Shown piece by piece: positions 1-9,079 of a stretch of DNA of 64,000 nt (the stretch's first letter is position 1; the number at the start of each line of letters is the position of its first letter). Both the position numbers and the translations under genes were made by a program. Origin of the DNA: Chitinophagales bacterium (GTDB taxonomy: Bacteria; Bacteroidota; Bacteroidia; Chitinophagales; Chitinophagaceae); the NCBI GenBank assembly GCA_017303415.1, contig JAFLBJ010000001.1, forward strand, positions 1,922,001 through 1,986,000, read 5' to 3'. The notes beneath the pieces are model-generated. The model made no database searches and had not been told where the DNA came from. It worked only from the letters and a program-made list of their open reading frames with translations.

Positions 1-474
1 CTGATCCGGTCCATCTTTCCGTTGGATATCGTTCCTCTTTCTGCGCCACCCATGTATGTGACGGTGGTGCACCCCCAGATAGAAGTGAAGACCTCCGATG
101 CGCGTCAGATCCTGCGAAAAGAAGTGCAATTGAAGAATGCCATTCGACAGTGGGGTAATATCGCGGGACTGGTTACCGGGTTGCTGCAATCGGATTATGC
201 ACTTATCGGCCGGTCCCTGGAGGATGTAGTGGTAGAACCCATTCGCAGTATCCTTATTCCGGGTTTTGAAGAGGTTAAAAAAAGAAGCAAGGAAGCAGGG
301 GCTCTGGGGGGAGGTATCTCCGGATCAGGACCATCGCTATTTATGTTGTGCCAGGAAGAGAATACCGCCCATCAGATAGCAGGTGAAATGAAATCAGTGT
401 ATCAGCAATTGGGATTGGATCACCGGATATATGTAACACAGATCAATAGGGAAGGTGTCAGCATTGTTAATTAG
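1..474 (+). CDS. thrB: Homoserine kinase, C-terminal part (5' end outside window)
   Basis: The frame is open from base 1, and the last 157 residues of a protein of about 310 are present. Homoserine kinase is a GHMP-family enzyme that phosphorylates L-homoserine in threonine synthesis. The segment holds the typical VHPQIEVKTSDAR stretch and the C-terminal GHMP glycine-rich loop GALGGGISGSGPS (from about base 298), which shapes the substrate/ATP site. The threonine synthase gene follows 25 bases downstream on the same strand, the usual thr operon order, so the two steps homoserine to O-phosphohomoserine to threonine are adjacent. The apparent start at base 22 (TTG) is only an internal leucine; the true start lies before the window. 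Confidence 0.95.
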   Translation: MIRSIFPLDIVPLSAPPMYVTVVHPQIEVKTSDARQILRKEVQLKNAIRQWGNIAGLVTGLLQSDYALIGRSLEDVVVEPIRSILIPGFEEVKKRSKEAGALGGGISGSGPSLFMLCQEENTAHQIAGEMKSVYQQLGLDHRIYVTQINREGVSIVN

Positions 475-499
475 GGTTTATTTTTAAAGACAAAGCCTC

Positions 500-1846
500 A
501 TGCAATTTTATAGTTTAAATAAAAAATCAAATCCCGTTTCTTTTCGTGAAGCCACCATTGCAGGGCAGGCACCGGATAAGGGGTTATATTTTCCGGAACA
601 TATTCCAGTTTTTGAAAAGGATTTTTTTACCTCCATTGAAAAGCGGTCGGATATCGAGACTGCCTTTCAGGTGATCCGTCCTTATGCCGGGGATAGTATT
701 CCTGATGCTGAATTATACCGGATCGTGGAAGAGACCCTTTCCTTTCCCATTCCATTGGTGAAACTGAGTGAGGATGTATATACCCTTGAACTTTTTCATG
801 GACCTACATTGGCTTTTAAAGACGTTGGTGCCAGGTTTATGAGTCGTTGTCTTGGCTATTTTTCCAAAGAAAGATCAGAGAAAGTGACCGTCCTCGTGGC
901 TACTTCAGGTGATACTGGAGGAGCGGTAGCAGATGGCTTTTATGAGGTCCCTGGTGTTGAGGTGGTGATCCTTTATCCTTCGGGGAAAGTGAGCCCGGTG
1001 CAGGAAAAACAATTGACCACCCTCGGCAAGAACATAAGGGCGCTGGAAGTAAACGGAAATTTTGATGATTGCCAGGCACTCGTAAAAAAAGCTTTTGCCG
1101 ATACAGAGTTGAAGAAAAGCCTTTTTCTTACTTCCGCCAATTCGATCAATGTTGCCCGCTGGCTTCCCCAGCAATTTTATTATTTCAGTATCTGGAGGCA
1201 ATGGGCAAAAAAAGATACCCCTCCCATTATTTCTGTACCCAGTGGCAATTTCGGAAATATATGTGCCGGGATGTTGGCGCATCAGTCCGGGTTGCCGGTA
1301 AAACATTTTATTGCAGCCTGCAATGAGAATGATGTGGTCACCCGGTTTCTCCAGGACGGGGCATATCAACCCAAAACGGCGGTGCCCACTATTTCAAATG
1401 CGATGGATGTAGGCGACCCGAGTAATTTTATCCGGATCATGGAATTGTTTGATCAGGAAACTGAACCATTAAAAGATATCTTAAGCAGTTACCGGTTCAC
1501 CGATGATCAAACCCGGAAAGCTATGGAAAGATTGTATCAGGAATATGGATATATGGCAGATCCACATGGGGCTGTTGGTTTCCTCGCCCTGGAAGCATAC
1601 TGTCGGGAGCATGGTAAAATTGGATCAACTTTGAGTCAGAATTTCAATCCTTCATATCCAACAAATCCTGGTGTCTTTTTAGAAACAGCCCACCCGGTAA
1701 AATTTCCTGATGAAGTTGAAAAGGCGATTAAAAAAACTATCCCCTGGCCCGACTCTATAAAGGCCCTGGCTAATAAAGAAAAGCAGGCCGGGTTACTTGA
1801 ACCTGTGTATGAAGGATTCCGGGATTATTTGCTCAGACACTCATAA
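500..1846 (+). CDS. thrC: Threonine synthase
   Basis: PLP-dependent enzyme converting O-phosphohomoserine to threonine. The 448-residue length fits the longer threonine synthase class. The PLP lysine is in HGPTLAFKD (Lys107), the glycine-rich phosphate loop is SGDTGGA (about residues 136-142), and a PSGNFGN loop lies near residue 246. The ATG at 500 lies 25 bases after the thrB stop, so the genes are probably co-transcribed. The stop at 1844-1846 overlaps the 3' end of a convergent small gene by 6 bases, with no terminator hairpin between them. Confidence 0.97.
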   Translation: MQFYSLNKKSNPVSFREATIAGQAPDKGLYFPEHIPVFEKDFFTSIEKRSDIETAFQVIRPYAGDSIPDAELYRIVEETLSFPIPLVKLSEDVYTLELFHGPTLAFKDVGARFMSRCLGYFSKERSEKVTVLVATSGDTGGAVADGFYEVPGVEVVILYPSGKVSPVQEKQLTTLGKNIRALEVNGNFDDCQALVKKAFADTELKKSLFLTSANSINVARWLPQQFYYFSIWRQWAKKDTPPIISVPSGNFGNICAGMLAHQSGLPVKHFIAACNENDVVTRFLQDGAYQPKTAVPTISNAMDVGDPSNFIRIMELFDQETEPLKDILSSYRFTDDQTRKAMERLYQEYGYMADPHGAVGFLALEAYCREHGKIGSTLSQNFNPSYPTNPGVFLETAHPVKFPDEVEKAIKKTIPWPDSIKALANKEKQAGLLEPVYEGFRDYLLRHS

Positions 1847-2227
1847 TCGGGGGTTCAGGATCATTTTGGCAATACGCGCTTCAATGATTGGTCTTTCCAC
1901 TTCAAAATCCAATTTGATCTTCCACTTCTGGAGGGTGTTGACGCCAATGATCACCTCTTCACTTAAGTCGGGGATGACCAGGAATTCATCACTCAATCGC
2001 AATTCGTCCAGGTAAAATTCGCAACAAATTCTTTCAGTCACCTCCAAAAAATGACCGGCACTCGCAGTCGCAAAAATCATGGGCCTGGGGAGCTTTTCCA
2101 CATGACCTAGTTCACTAGCCAGATCGGGGTGAATGCCAGAATAGGAGGCCCCGGAATCAAATAAGGCATACAGAATTCGCTCACCAAGAGAGCCTTCAAA
2201 ACGGATGGGAAAACGAATGATTGACAT
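1841..2227 (-). CDS. Retropepsin-like aspartic protease domain protein
   Basis: This 128-residue protein carries the single-domain retropepsin pattern. The catalytic motif is FDSGAS (Asp24), and the second hallmark is the hydrophobic-hydrophobic-glycine element VIIGVNTL (about residues 92-99) before the C-terminal strand. Enzymes of this type must dimerise because each chain supplies one aspartate. No signal peptide or membrane segment is visible, so a cytoplasmic location is inferred. The substrate is unknown. The gene overlaps the end of thrC by 6 bases in convergent orientation and is divergent from galK. Assignment to the clan AA aspartyl protease fold rests on these two motifs and the length; activity is not shown. 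Confidence 0.75.
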   Translation of the reverse strand: MSIIRFPIRFEGSLGERILYALFDSGASYSGIHPDLASELGHVEKLPRPMIFATASAGHFLEVTERICCEFYLDELRLSDEFLVIPDLSEEVIIGVNTLQKWKIKLDFEVERPIIEARIAKMILNPRL

Positions 2228-2353
2228 GTTACAAATCTAAATAGCCAATACATAAAATTTGAATTTTGGACAATGAGTTAATACCCTGTTTTGAGGGTTT
2301 TTCCACGATATTGGTCAGGGGGAAATTTGCCAACGCTGTTGTACCTTCCGCTC

Positions 2354-3499
2354 ATGAAACTGGCCCCCTTATTCCGGGAACTTTTTGAAGCGGAACCGCT
2401 CGTGGTCCGTTCACCCGGTCGCGTGAATATCATTGGCGAACACACCGATTACAATGAAGGGTTTGTGCTCCCTGCGGCGATTGACAAGGCCGCCTGGGTA
2501 GCTGTGTCTGCCCGACAGGACGAGGAGATCCGGCTTTTTGCCCGGGACCTGGATCAGCATTTTTCCATGAAGCTGAAAGACCTGAAACCATTGGCCACCC
2601 TTTCCTGGCCCAATTATATCCTCGGGGTTGTCGCCCAATTCAAACAGGCGGGCATTCCTGTCCGTGGGTTCAACCTGATACTGAGCAGTGATGTCCCCAT
2701 TGGTGCCGGGTTGTCTTCTTCCGCCGCGGTGGAATGTGCCACGGCTTTTGCCCTGAATGAGCTCTGGCAAACCGGGTTTGACCGCATGCAGTTGGTCAAA
2801 ATGGCCCAGAAAGCGGAACACGAATATGCAGGCGTGAAATGCGGGATCATGGATCAGTTTGCAAGCATGTTTGGGAAAAAAGACCATTGCCTCCGGCTCG
2901 ATTGCCGAAGTCTGGAATATACGACCATACCTCTTCAATTGCCCGGGTACAAAATATTGTTGCTGGATACCCATGTCAAACATTCTCTGGCGGGGAGCGA
3001 ATACAACGACCGTCGCCTGGAGTGTGAAAGAGGCGTGGAAAGGGTGAGGAAAAATTATCCGCAAGTCCATAGTCTCCGGGATATCAGCCTGTCTATGCTG
3101 GAAGAATGTTTGGATACCAGTTCTCTCACTTTTCGCCGTTGCCGGTATGTGGTCGAAGAAAATGAACGGTTGCTTGGGGTATGTGCTTCCTTATCGAAGG
3201 GCGACCTGGCGGCAGCAGGACAATTGATGTTTCGAACCCATGAAGGCTTGAGTAAAGATTATGGGGTCAGTTGCCCCGAACTTGATTTTTTGGTTGACCA
3301 GGTCAGGACCGACCCGCAGGTAGCAGGTGCCCGGATGATGGGCGGAGGGTTTGGAGGGTGTACCATCAACCTGGTGAAGGAAGAACATATACCCATATTG
3401 ATCGGGCGGTTGAAGCCAGCTTATGAAAGAGCTACCGGTAGGGAATTGGGTCATTATATCGCCTCTATTGAGGAGGGGACTTCGATCATCACTGCTTAA
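2354..3499 (+). CDS. galK: Galactokinase
   Basis: GHMP kinase of the Leloir pathway (galactose to galactose-1-phosphate). The galactokinase signature GRVNIIGEHTDYNEGFVLP lies at about residues 22-40, the ATP-binding GHMP motif is VPIGAGLSSSAAVE, and the C-terminal loop is GARMMGGGFGGCT. I take the ATG at 2354 because the protein then has 381 residues, the family's usual size; the frame could extend to a TTG at 2291, but those 21 residues match nothing in the family. The gene stands alone, without galT or galM beside it. Its stop overlaps the convergent DUF1800 gene by 4 bases. Confidence 0.95.
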   Translation: MKLAPLFRELFEAEPLVVRSPGRVNIIGEHTDYNEGFVLPAAIDKAAWVAVSARQDEEIRLFARDLDQHFSMKLKDLKPLATLSWPNYILGVVAQFKQAGIPVRGFNLILSSDVPIGAGLSSSAAVECATAFALNELWQTGFDRMQLVKMAQKAEHEYAGVKCGIMDQFASMFGKKDHCLRLDCRSLEYTTIPLQLPGYKILLLDTHVKHSLAGSEYNDRRLECERGVERVRKNYPQVHSLRDISLSMLEECLDTSSLTFRRCRYVVEENERLLGVCASLSKGDLAAAGQLMFRTHEGLSKDYGVSCPELDFLVDQVRTDPQVAGARMMGGGFGGCTINLVKEEHIPILIGRLKPAYERATGRELGHYIASIEEGTSIITA

Positions 3500-5067
3500 T
3501 GAAGTTGATACTCGGGTAAGGAGAAAAGAAAATTCATGGTATCCGTCAATAACCTCTTTTGTATTTCCACGTAGTCTCCGGAAGGATCCTTTTGGATGAG
3601 TAATTTCCATTTGCGGTTATCCAATTGATGACGGTTCATTAAATGACGACTGAGGTCGGGTATCAAGGATTTTTCCAACGGCCTTGACAAAACCTCGGTG
3701 GATATTTGAAATAAAAATTCCTCAAAGGATTCAGGTAGATGACGGTCTAATTCCTTCTCCCAACTGGGTTTTCGAATATCCATATTAAAGCAGATCCCTT
3801 CATGAAATAATTCACGCATCGTGGCTGACCGGTCATATTGCATGGCGGGGGTAGACCAATGCTGATGATAGGGTGCCACCAAAAAGGAGGGCCAACCAGT
3901 ATTAAGTGGTGGATATCCGGGCGTGTATTCAACGGAATGAAGCTTCTGCGCGATCCAGTTCCAAAGGTCATAGTACTTGATTCCGCGGGTATTTTCATCA
4001 GGTTCTACCAGATGTAATTGACGAATGGCGGTAAACAGGAATTCAATGGGCGAACGAACCAATACGCCGCGATATCCTGGATCCCGGAAGGCAGGACTTT
4101 GGAAAAGATGCTTGATGAGCATGGAAATATTGCCCTCAGAAGCATACCATTTATTCATGAGGCCGTTGATCGTCTTTTCGGCTAATGCATTTTCTGTTTT
4201 ATGATAAATAAATTCCCGGAACAAACGCTGAGAGAGGTTTTCAACGGATTTCTCCATCCCGCAAAACTGATGGATCCAGGTTTTTAATTCAATCTCCTGA
4301 CTATCCGTTCGTTTCCCTTCCGATGTATTCCATTGGTGAAGAAGGTGGGAGAAACGGGAAAGGTCCTCTCTGCTAACCAATGTTCGGCAATCGGCTCCAA
4401 ACAAATATTGAGATAATACCTGTCGCGCAAAATGATGGCTGTCCTGTTGCTTCATCTTCCCCCCATTACGCAAGGTGTTCAGGAATGGACTATGGAGGAG
4501 AACACTTGAAACAAGTTCAGCAAATGAACCCTGGCAATTTTTTCTCAGGATCTCAAAATAGTCAAACCCTTCCCGGGCGGAAGACAAGCCAGGCAGGTGG
4601 ATGGGAAAATATTGATGCCAAAATAGCAAAAGTCGCGGGTACAGACTTTTGTGTTGGGTAAACAAGGAGCCAATAAACCATCTGGAAAGACTTTGCAGCC
4701 GTTTTTGGTTGACCTCTGAGTCAGGATTCCAGTCATTCACCCAGGTTTCTCCATATCCAATTTCTGAATCAGGAAATTGACAGTTGACCGAATTATAATC
4801 TTTCAACGGCAACTTGGGAGTATAAGAGTCAGGGGAAAGTAATTGCTCCAAGACAGCTGCATCATTCAGGTCTGAGAAGGAGTTAAATTCATGTCGGGTC
4901 ACCGATAACAATGCACGTCGCAGTAAATGCCACCTTTCTCCGGAGAAATGGTCTGCTTCAACGGAAATTTCCGCACCAATCTTTTCATATCCCATTTTCC
5001 CGGTGTCCATGTAATTGGTAAAGAATTCATCTCTTGTTAATAAAGAGAGAGGAAAAATAGTACACAT
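3496..5067 (-). CDS. DUF1800 domain-containing protein
   Basis: A 523-residue protein resembling the DUF1800 family. The pattern includes HLLRRALLSVTRHEF near the N-terminus, a central LLLFWHQYF block, a long helical middle, and FRDPGYRGVLVRSPIEFLFTAIRQL-like sequence in the C-terminal half. Function of the family is not established. DUF1800 genes are often paired with a DUF1501 gene, but no DUF1501 gene is next to it here. It lies 66 bases downstream of the DUF354 gene on the same strand, so it may be the last gene of the glycan cluster. No clear signal peptide is seen in the chosen start (ATG at 5067). Confidence 0.7.
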   Translation of the reverse strand: MCTIFPLSLLTRDEFFTNYMDTGKMGYEKIGAEISVEADHFSGERWHLLRRALLSVTRHEFNSFSDLNDAAVLEQLLSPDSYTPKLPLKDYNSVNCQFPDSEIGYGETWVNDWNPDSEVNQKRLQSLSRWFIGSLFTQHKSLYPRLLLFWHQYFPIHLPGLSSAREGFDYFEILRKNCQGSFAELVSSVLLHSPFLNTLRNGGKMKQQDSHHFARQVLSQYLFGADCRTLVSREDLSRFSHLLHQWNTSEGKRTDSQEIELKTWIHQFCGMEKSVENLSQRLFREFIYHKTENALAEKTINGLMNKWYASEGNISMLIKHLFQSPAFRDPGYRGVLVRSPIEFLFTAIRQLHLVEPDENTRGIKYYDLWNWIAQKLHSVEYTPGYPPLNTGWPSFLVAPYHQHWSTPAMQYDRSATMRELFHEGICFNMDIRKPSWEKELDRHLPESFEEFLFQISTEVLSRPLEKSLIPDLSRHLMNRHQLDNRKWKLLIQKDPSGDYVEIQKRLLTDTMNFLFSLPEYQLH

Positions 5068-5133
5068 TATCAGGTTTGCGTCTAACCTTTCAATTGATAA
5101 CGGTAAGTTTAAGATTTATTAAAAAGAAGTTCA

Positions 5134-6246
5134 TTATTTGTTAACAGGCTCCAGTACCGGGGATAGTCTGGGTTGAGGAAGAAACCGGTCCTGAAAGGAG
5201 GGGTCACGGTGAAGTATCTCCAGGCTTTTGGGAAATTCATCAAGTACCCATACGAGGAATGCGGTACAATCAATATGGTTTTGAGCGGCTTTGGCGGCTC
5301 TTTCCTTGAATAGGCTTTGATCGGTCTTGCCGGAAGAAAGTTCCTTTATCTTTTCCAGGGCTGCGGCAGCATTTTCATACCGAAAAACCAATTGATTTTT
5401 TTCATGCTCTTTAATGTAGCCGGTAGTAAGGGTATTCACCAGCACGCTGGGAACACCCAATAAGGCAGATTCCGATGCCGTGGTGATCCCCTCACCGACA
5501 TACAGTTGCGCAAAGGAAAGCAGGCTGTGAAACTTATCAGGGGTCACCCGGATGCGGTAAGGTTCGAATTCCCTGGGTAACCCGTCTTCAGAGGAGATAA
5601 ACAAACGGGATTTATTGGATAAGAGATTAGCGATCTCAATTTTTGCTTTTTCTGAGATTCCTGTTTCTCCGGCATCATGACCGGCATTAAAGGAAACAAA
5701 CCGCATTACCGAGAATGGTTCGCCTTTCTCCATACCCAGTTCCATCCAGATTCTGTCATCCGGTTGAAAGTAATTTGGATGCAGGTAGAAGCTTTCCATA
5801 TGCCCCTTGAACCTGATCTGTTTTGGCCCAAAGTCAGTTTCAAATGTAGATGGGGTAAAAACGTGGTCAGTAAAAGGCAGTGTCAAACGTATACTGAATT
5901 TGGCAAATTCCGTGTCGGTGAATCCAATCACCGGCTTGCGTATCAACGCGCCAACATGGGCCGCAAAAGGGCTAAAGAAGCTAAACAACAGGTCAGGTTG
6001 AAACCGACGGGCTTCCTGATAGATCGCTTTATCGTTACGGACCATCGTCAGGAATTTATTGAAGGTTCCTTTTTTATTTTTTCCGGTACATACAAAGGGG
6101 AATTCATAGCGGTGCAGCAGATCCAGTGTTACCTCTTTATCCCTGGTAGTGATCAGGAATTCATGCCCTTTTTTTTCAAGAGCACGTATGGCATATTTGA
6201 AGTAATGCACGTGGGCAGGATGTCCGATATCAACCAGTATCTTCAT
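5134..6246 (-). CDS. DUF354 family glycosyltransferase-like protein
   Basis: This 370-residue protein begins MKILVDIGHPAHVHYFKYAI and continues with the DUF354 pattern, including GHEFLITTRDKEVT, DLLFSFFSPFAAHVGALIRKP and the later GEGITTASESALLGVPSVLV block. The last block resembles the nucleotide-sugar site of GT-B enzymes such as WecB and MurG. A role in cell-surface glycan or amino-sugar metabolism is inferred from this resemblance and from the neighbours. The ATG overlaps the stop of the FemAB-like gene (ATGA), so translation is probably coupled. It is the fourth gene of the run starting at 8936. Confidence 0.8.
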   Translation of the reverse strand: MKILVDIGHPAHVHYFKYAIRALEKKGHEFLITTRDKEVTLDLLHRYEFPFVCTGKNKKGTFNKFLTMVRNDKAIYQEARRFQPDLLFSFFSPFAAHVGALIRKPVIGFTDTEFAKFSIRLTLPFTDHVFTPSTFETDFGPKQIRFKGHMESFYLHPNYFQPDDRIWMELGMEKGEPFSVMRFVSFNAGHDAGETGISEKAKIEIANLLSNKSRLFISSEDGLPREFEPYRIRVTPDKFHSLLSFAQLYVGEGITTASESALLGVPSVLVNTLTTGYIKEHEKNQLVFRYENAAAALEKIKELSSGKTDQSLFKERAAKAAQNHIDCTAFLVWVLDEFPKSLEILHRDPSFQDRFLPQPRLSPVLEPVNK

Positions 6247-7283
6247 ATCATTCGAATAAATTTATAAAATCGGATTCCCCATTGTCCCAGTTTGAATAAA
6301 AACGTACGATGTACCAACTGAAACCGGCCGGGCTCTACAAGTCGGCCGCCAAATCGTTCTTTGTAGGTCCGAACTCCGTAATCAATCCCGGGTCGTCCTG
6401 CACCGCCAAAATCATAGGTGCTAAACCCATTTCTTTTCGCCCATTTCATCACTTCCCACGGAAGGAGGTCATTGGGTTGATAACGGTGATACTTCTCATC
6501 ACTTCCCGCATACCAGTCATAGAGTATATCGCCAGAGAGCAAATAAAACCGGGCAGCGATCATTTGTTTACCCAGAAAGGCAGCAAAAAGTTTCGATTTG
6601 TCTGGTATCTGTTTTCTCAGGTTCAAAAATAATTCAGGACCTGCTGCAGGAAGGTTAACTCTGCGATAAGTTTTCTGTATCAAATTATAGCCGGAGACCC
6701 ATTCTTCCTCGCTCACTATTTGCCGAACATTGACTTCTTTTTTCCGGGCTCTTCGGATATTGGCAGCACGCTTGGGATGCATTTGGTGGATAAGGTTCTT
6801 TTCCTCCTGCGTGAGGTCAATTAGTATGTTTAAATGTGGTTTGTAAACAAATCCCTGTTTACTCAGGGTTTTTGGGTCGGGGATTAGTGGCCAGTTATTT
6901 CGGATCTCAGTATAGATTGCTTTTTCTGACAAAGCAAGTTCCACCAGTTGACGGATCAGCTGGTCGAGTACGCCCTGGTCATTTTCGCTGACCAAGGGCC
7001 CTCCATGCACAATACACCGCTTGGAGAATGCACCTTTCCATCCCTTTTCCTTGAGGATACTATACACCAAAATACCTTTTATAGCACCCCTTTCGAGTAA
7101 AGCAATCGAACCAGCCTTATTGCCAGGAATGGCATTTAGAAGATCACGCATGTCGCGCGACTGAAAAATTGCAGCACCGGGGAATGTCTCAATAAATGCT
7201 TCCCATTTAACTGGATCCGGGTCCAAGGAGATTTCCCAGTCATTCTTGTTTTGGATCACGGTCATTTCGTTGGAAGAATACAT
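6243..7283 (-). CDS. FemAB/FemX-like GNAT acyltransferase
   Basis: A 346-residue FemAB-like protein with two GNAT-like halves. The family motif MHPKRAANIRRARKKEVNV lies at about residues 168-186. A second block has GDILYDWYAGSDEKYHRYQPNDLLPWEVMKWA, then FGGAGRPGIDYGVRTYKERFGG, as in lipid II:glycine glycyltransferases and exopolysaccharide-associated FemAB proteins. Such enzymes transfer an amino acid from aminoacyl-tRNA, or another acyl group, to a cell-wall or glycan precursor. Because it sits between a deacetylase and glycosyltransferases, a glycan-modifying role is more likely than peptidoglycan cross-bridge synthesis, but this is inference. The start region overlaps the preceding deacetylase gene by 44 bases; a second ATG at 7265 would shorten the overlap. 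Confidence 0.82.
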   Translation of the reverse strand: MYSSNEMTVIQNKNDWEISLDPDPVKWEAFIETFPGAAIFQSRDMRDLLNAIPGNKAGSIALLERGAIKGILVYSILKEKGWKGAFSKRCIVHGGPLVSENDQGVLDQLIRQLVELALSEKAIYTEIRNNWPLIPDPKTLSKQGFVYKPHLNILIDLTQEEKNLIHQMHPKRAANIRRARKKEVNVRQIVSEEEWVSGYNLIQKTYRRVNLPAAGPELFLNLRKQIPDKSKLFAAFLGKQMIAARFYLLSGDILYDWYAGSDEKYHRYQPNDLLPWEVMKWAKRNGFSTYDFGGAGRPGIDYGVRTYKERFGGRLVEPGRFQLVHRTFLFKLGQWGIRFYKFIRMI

Positions 7284-8022
7284 ATTTGATCCAGTTTTTC
7301 TGTTGTTGTACCCACTTCTCCCGGTGCCAGGTCAAAACGCTATTTGTCCAACGTTGGGGATGTACATTGATCATTATTTTGTTGGGTAAAACCCCGGTTT
7401 CAAATCCCGCCATTAATTCGCTGGTTGTTCGAATATCCAGGCTTAAACCTTCTTCTACGCGATCACGCCGGTTAAATGGAGAGTTCCAGCTTCTTCCGGT
7501 ATCTGTGAGGTAAAGGATTTGATTGAAGTCAGTATCTAAGGTTACATCGGCTTGTATACCCCAGGACTTGTATTCCTTATCTATCCATTGGTCTCGGTTG
7601 TCGTACGAGGAAAGTGGGCTTCCATGGGGAGAAATGGTCTGAACCGGACAAATTTCCCTGAATCGCTCCATGGCCTTGACAAACTTATAAAGGGCTTTCT
7701 CCCGGTCTCCCTTCTCCAGGCTAAATGTTTCATAATGATATCCGATCTCATGACCACAACGGTAAATACTCCGCAACAGGTTTTCCTGAAACACTTCCTT
7801 TGTAAATCGGAAGTAGTATGAACTATATATTCCCATTCGGCATTCCAGTTCAGCCATCTCAAGGGCCCGGGTAGGGTAGTCATCCACATCATGACGAAGC
7901 AACAATACTCTTTTATCCGTATCAGAATGAAAAGGCCAATCCCGATAAGGAATAATTGTATACCCTGACCTTTTAATGCACAGGATCAATTGCTCATATA
8001 CATCCAGGGTGAAATCCTTCAA
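7240..8022 (-). CDS. Polysaccharide deacetylase-like protein (NodB fold)
   Basis: A 260-residue protein with the metal-binding pattern of polysaccharide deacetylases: LLRHDVDD (residues 42-48, metal-binding and catalytic Asp) and GHEIGYHYE (His91 and His96). It is shorter than many NodB proteins and resembles the deacetylases of exopolysaccharide loci. The likely reaction is removal of N-acetyl groups from a glycan intermediate. No signal peptide is seen. The start is a TTG at 8022 that overlaps the glycosyltransferase stop in a TTGA arrangement; no in-frame ATG lies nearby, and the overlap supports coupled translation. Second gene of the minus-strand run 8936-5134. Confidence 0.8.
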   Translation of the reverse strand: MKDFTLDVYEQLILCIKRSGYTIIPYRDWPFHSDTDKRVLLLRHDVDDYPTRALEMAELECRMGIYSSYYFRFTKEVFQENLLRSIYRCGHEIGYHYETFSLEKGDREKALYKFVKAMERFREICPVQTISPHGSPLSSYDNRDQWIDKEYKSWGIQADVTLDTDFNQILYLTDTGRSWNSPFNRRDRVEEGLSLDIRTTSELMAGFETGVLPNKIMINVHPQRWTNSVLTWHREKWVQQQKNWIKYVFFQRNDRDPKQE

Positions 8023-8936
8023 CTGGCATTTTTTATAATGGATAAATAAACGGTCTTGATCCGGTCTGCTACCTTCTCATTGTCGTATTCCTGTATCACC
8101 TCATTTTCTTTTAGACGAACTCCCTGTTCCAGAATATGATCGATGGCCAGCGCTATTTTTTTTGCGTCGTATGGTACAATATGGATTCCCTTTATTCTTT
8201 CCGCCAGTTTAGCCACATCCCCAACCGGAGTAGATACAACCGGAAGACGGCAAGCCACAGCTTCCTTTACCACCTGGGGACTTCCTTCACTAAAAGAGGT
8301 CATCAGTAATAGATTGCAGGCGTTCATCAAAAGGTTCACTTCCTGACGGGTATAGTTTTTAAGTTCAACCAAATTTGGTTGCTGCGTAGTGCATTGAATG
8401 GCCTCCTTGGCAAGCGGGTAATTTTTTACCGGATTGTCAAAGGCCGAGGTGAAAAGTACCAATGGCTGATCAGGTAACAGGCCCAACAATTGCCTGGCCC
8501 GTATGGGATTGACCTCATAGAAGGTGGTGAGGTCAATGCCACAGGGAATGGTTGAAAAATTTTGTGTGCGTAAACGTTGGCCAAAACTTCCTTCGACAAC
8601 AATATTATGTGCCGCCCGATGAGCCGCAAGTCTGGATAAGAACAAGACTTTACCTTTCATGACATCACTTCCATGAAACGTGATCACCACCGGAAGTTTT
8701 TTCTGGAGAATGGCCAATAGCCCCGACAACCCATAATGGGCATGAATAAGGTCATATGAATTTTCGGTTATCTTTTTTCGCAAAGCGCGCAATTTGGACA
8801 GATACCCGCTGAATCCATGGCCTTTGATTAAGAAATAGTCAAAAGCGATGCCTTTCTTCGTTAAGGCGTTGACTTGCTCAGTAATAAAAGGATTGATCTT
8901 CCCCTTATTTCCGCTACAAACGATCAGGACACGCAT
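8019..8936 (-). CDS. Glycosyltransferase family 4
   Basis: A 305-residue GT-B glycosyltransferase. The N-terminal domain has DLIHAHYGLSG and VVITFHGSDV; the C-terminal donor-binding domain has LLLMTSFSEGSPQVVKEAVACRLPVVSTPVGDV with the ESGSPQ-type acidic region (here SFSEGSPQVVKEA). Retaining transfer of a sugar from a nucleotide-sugar donor onto a glycan acceptor in the cytoplasm is expected. It is the first gene of the four-gene run that ends at 5134, and the gene after it overlaps by 4 bases. The promoter should lie in the 143-base divergent gap shared with the S41 peptidase gene. Confidence 0.88.
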   Translation of the reverse strand: MRVLIVCSGNKGKINPFITEQVNALTKKGIAFDYFLIKGHGFSGYLSKLRALRKKITENSYDLIHAHYGLSGLLAILQKKLPVVITFHGSDVMKGKVLFLSRLAAHRAAHNIVVEGSFGQRLRTQNFSTIPCGIDLTTFYEVNPIRARQLLGLLPDQPLVLFTSAFDNPVKNYPLAKEAIQCTTQQPNLVELKNYTRQEVNLLMNACNLLLMTSFSEGSPQVVKEAVACRLPVVSTPVGDVAKLAERIKGIHIVPYDAKKIALAIDHILEQGVRLKENEVIQEYDNEKVADRIKTVYLSIIKNAS

Positions 8937-9079
8937 TTTTTTTTACAAAAATTGGTGTTTAATGTTAACTCAGTGTGAACTCAATATAGGATTCCGGGAT
9001 TTCTGGTAATGATCTCTTAATAATAGGTTAACCCGGTAGATGAAGGTGCGGAGCATTATTTGCGACATCTTGCCAAGCG

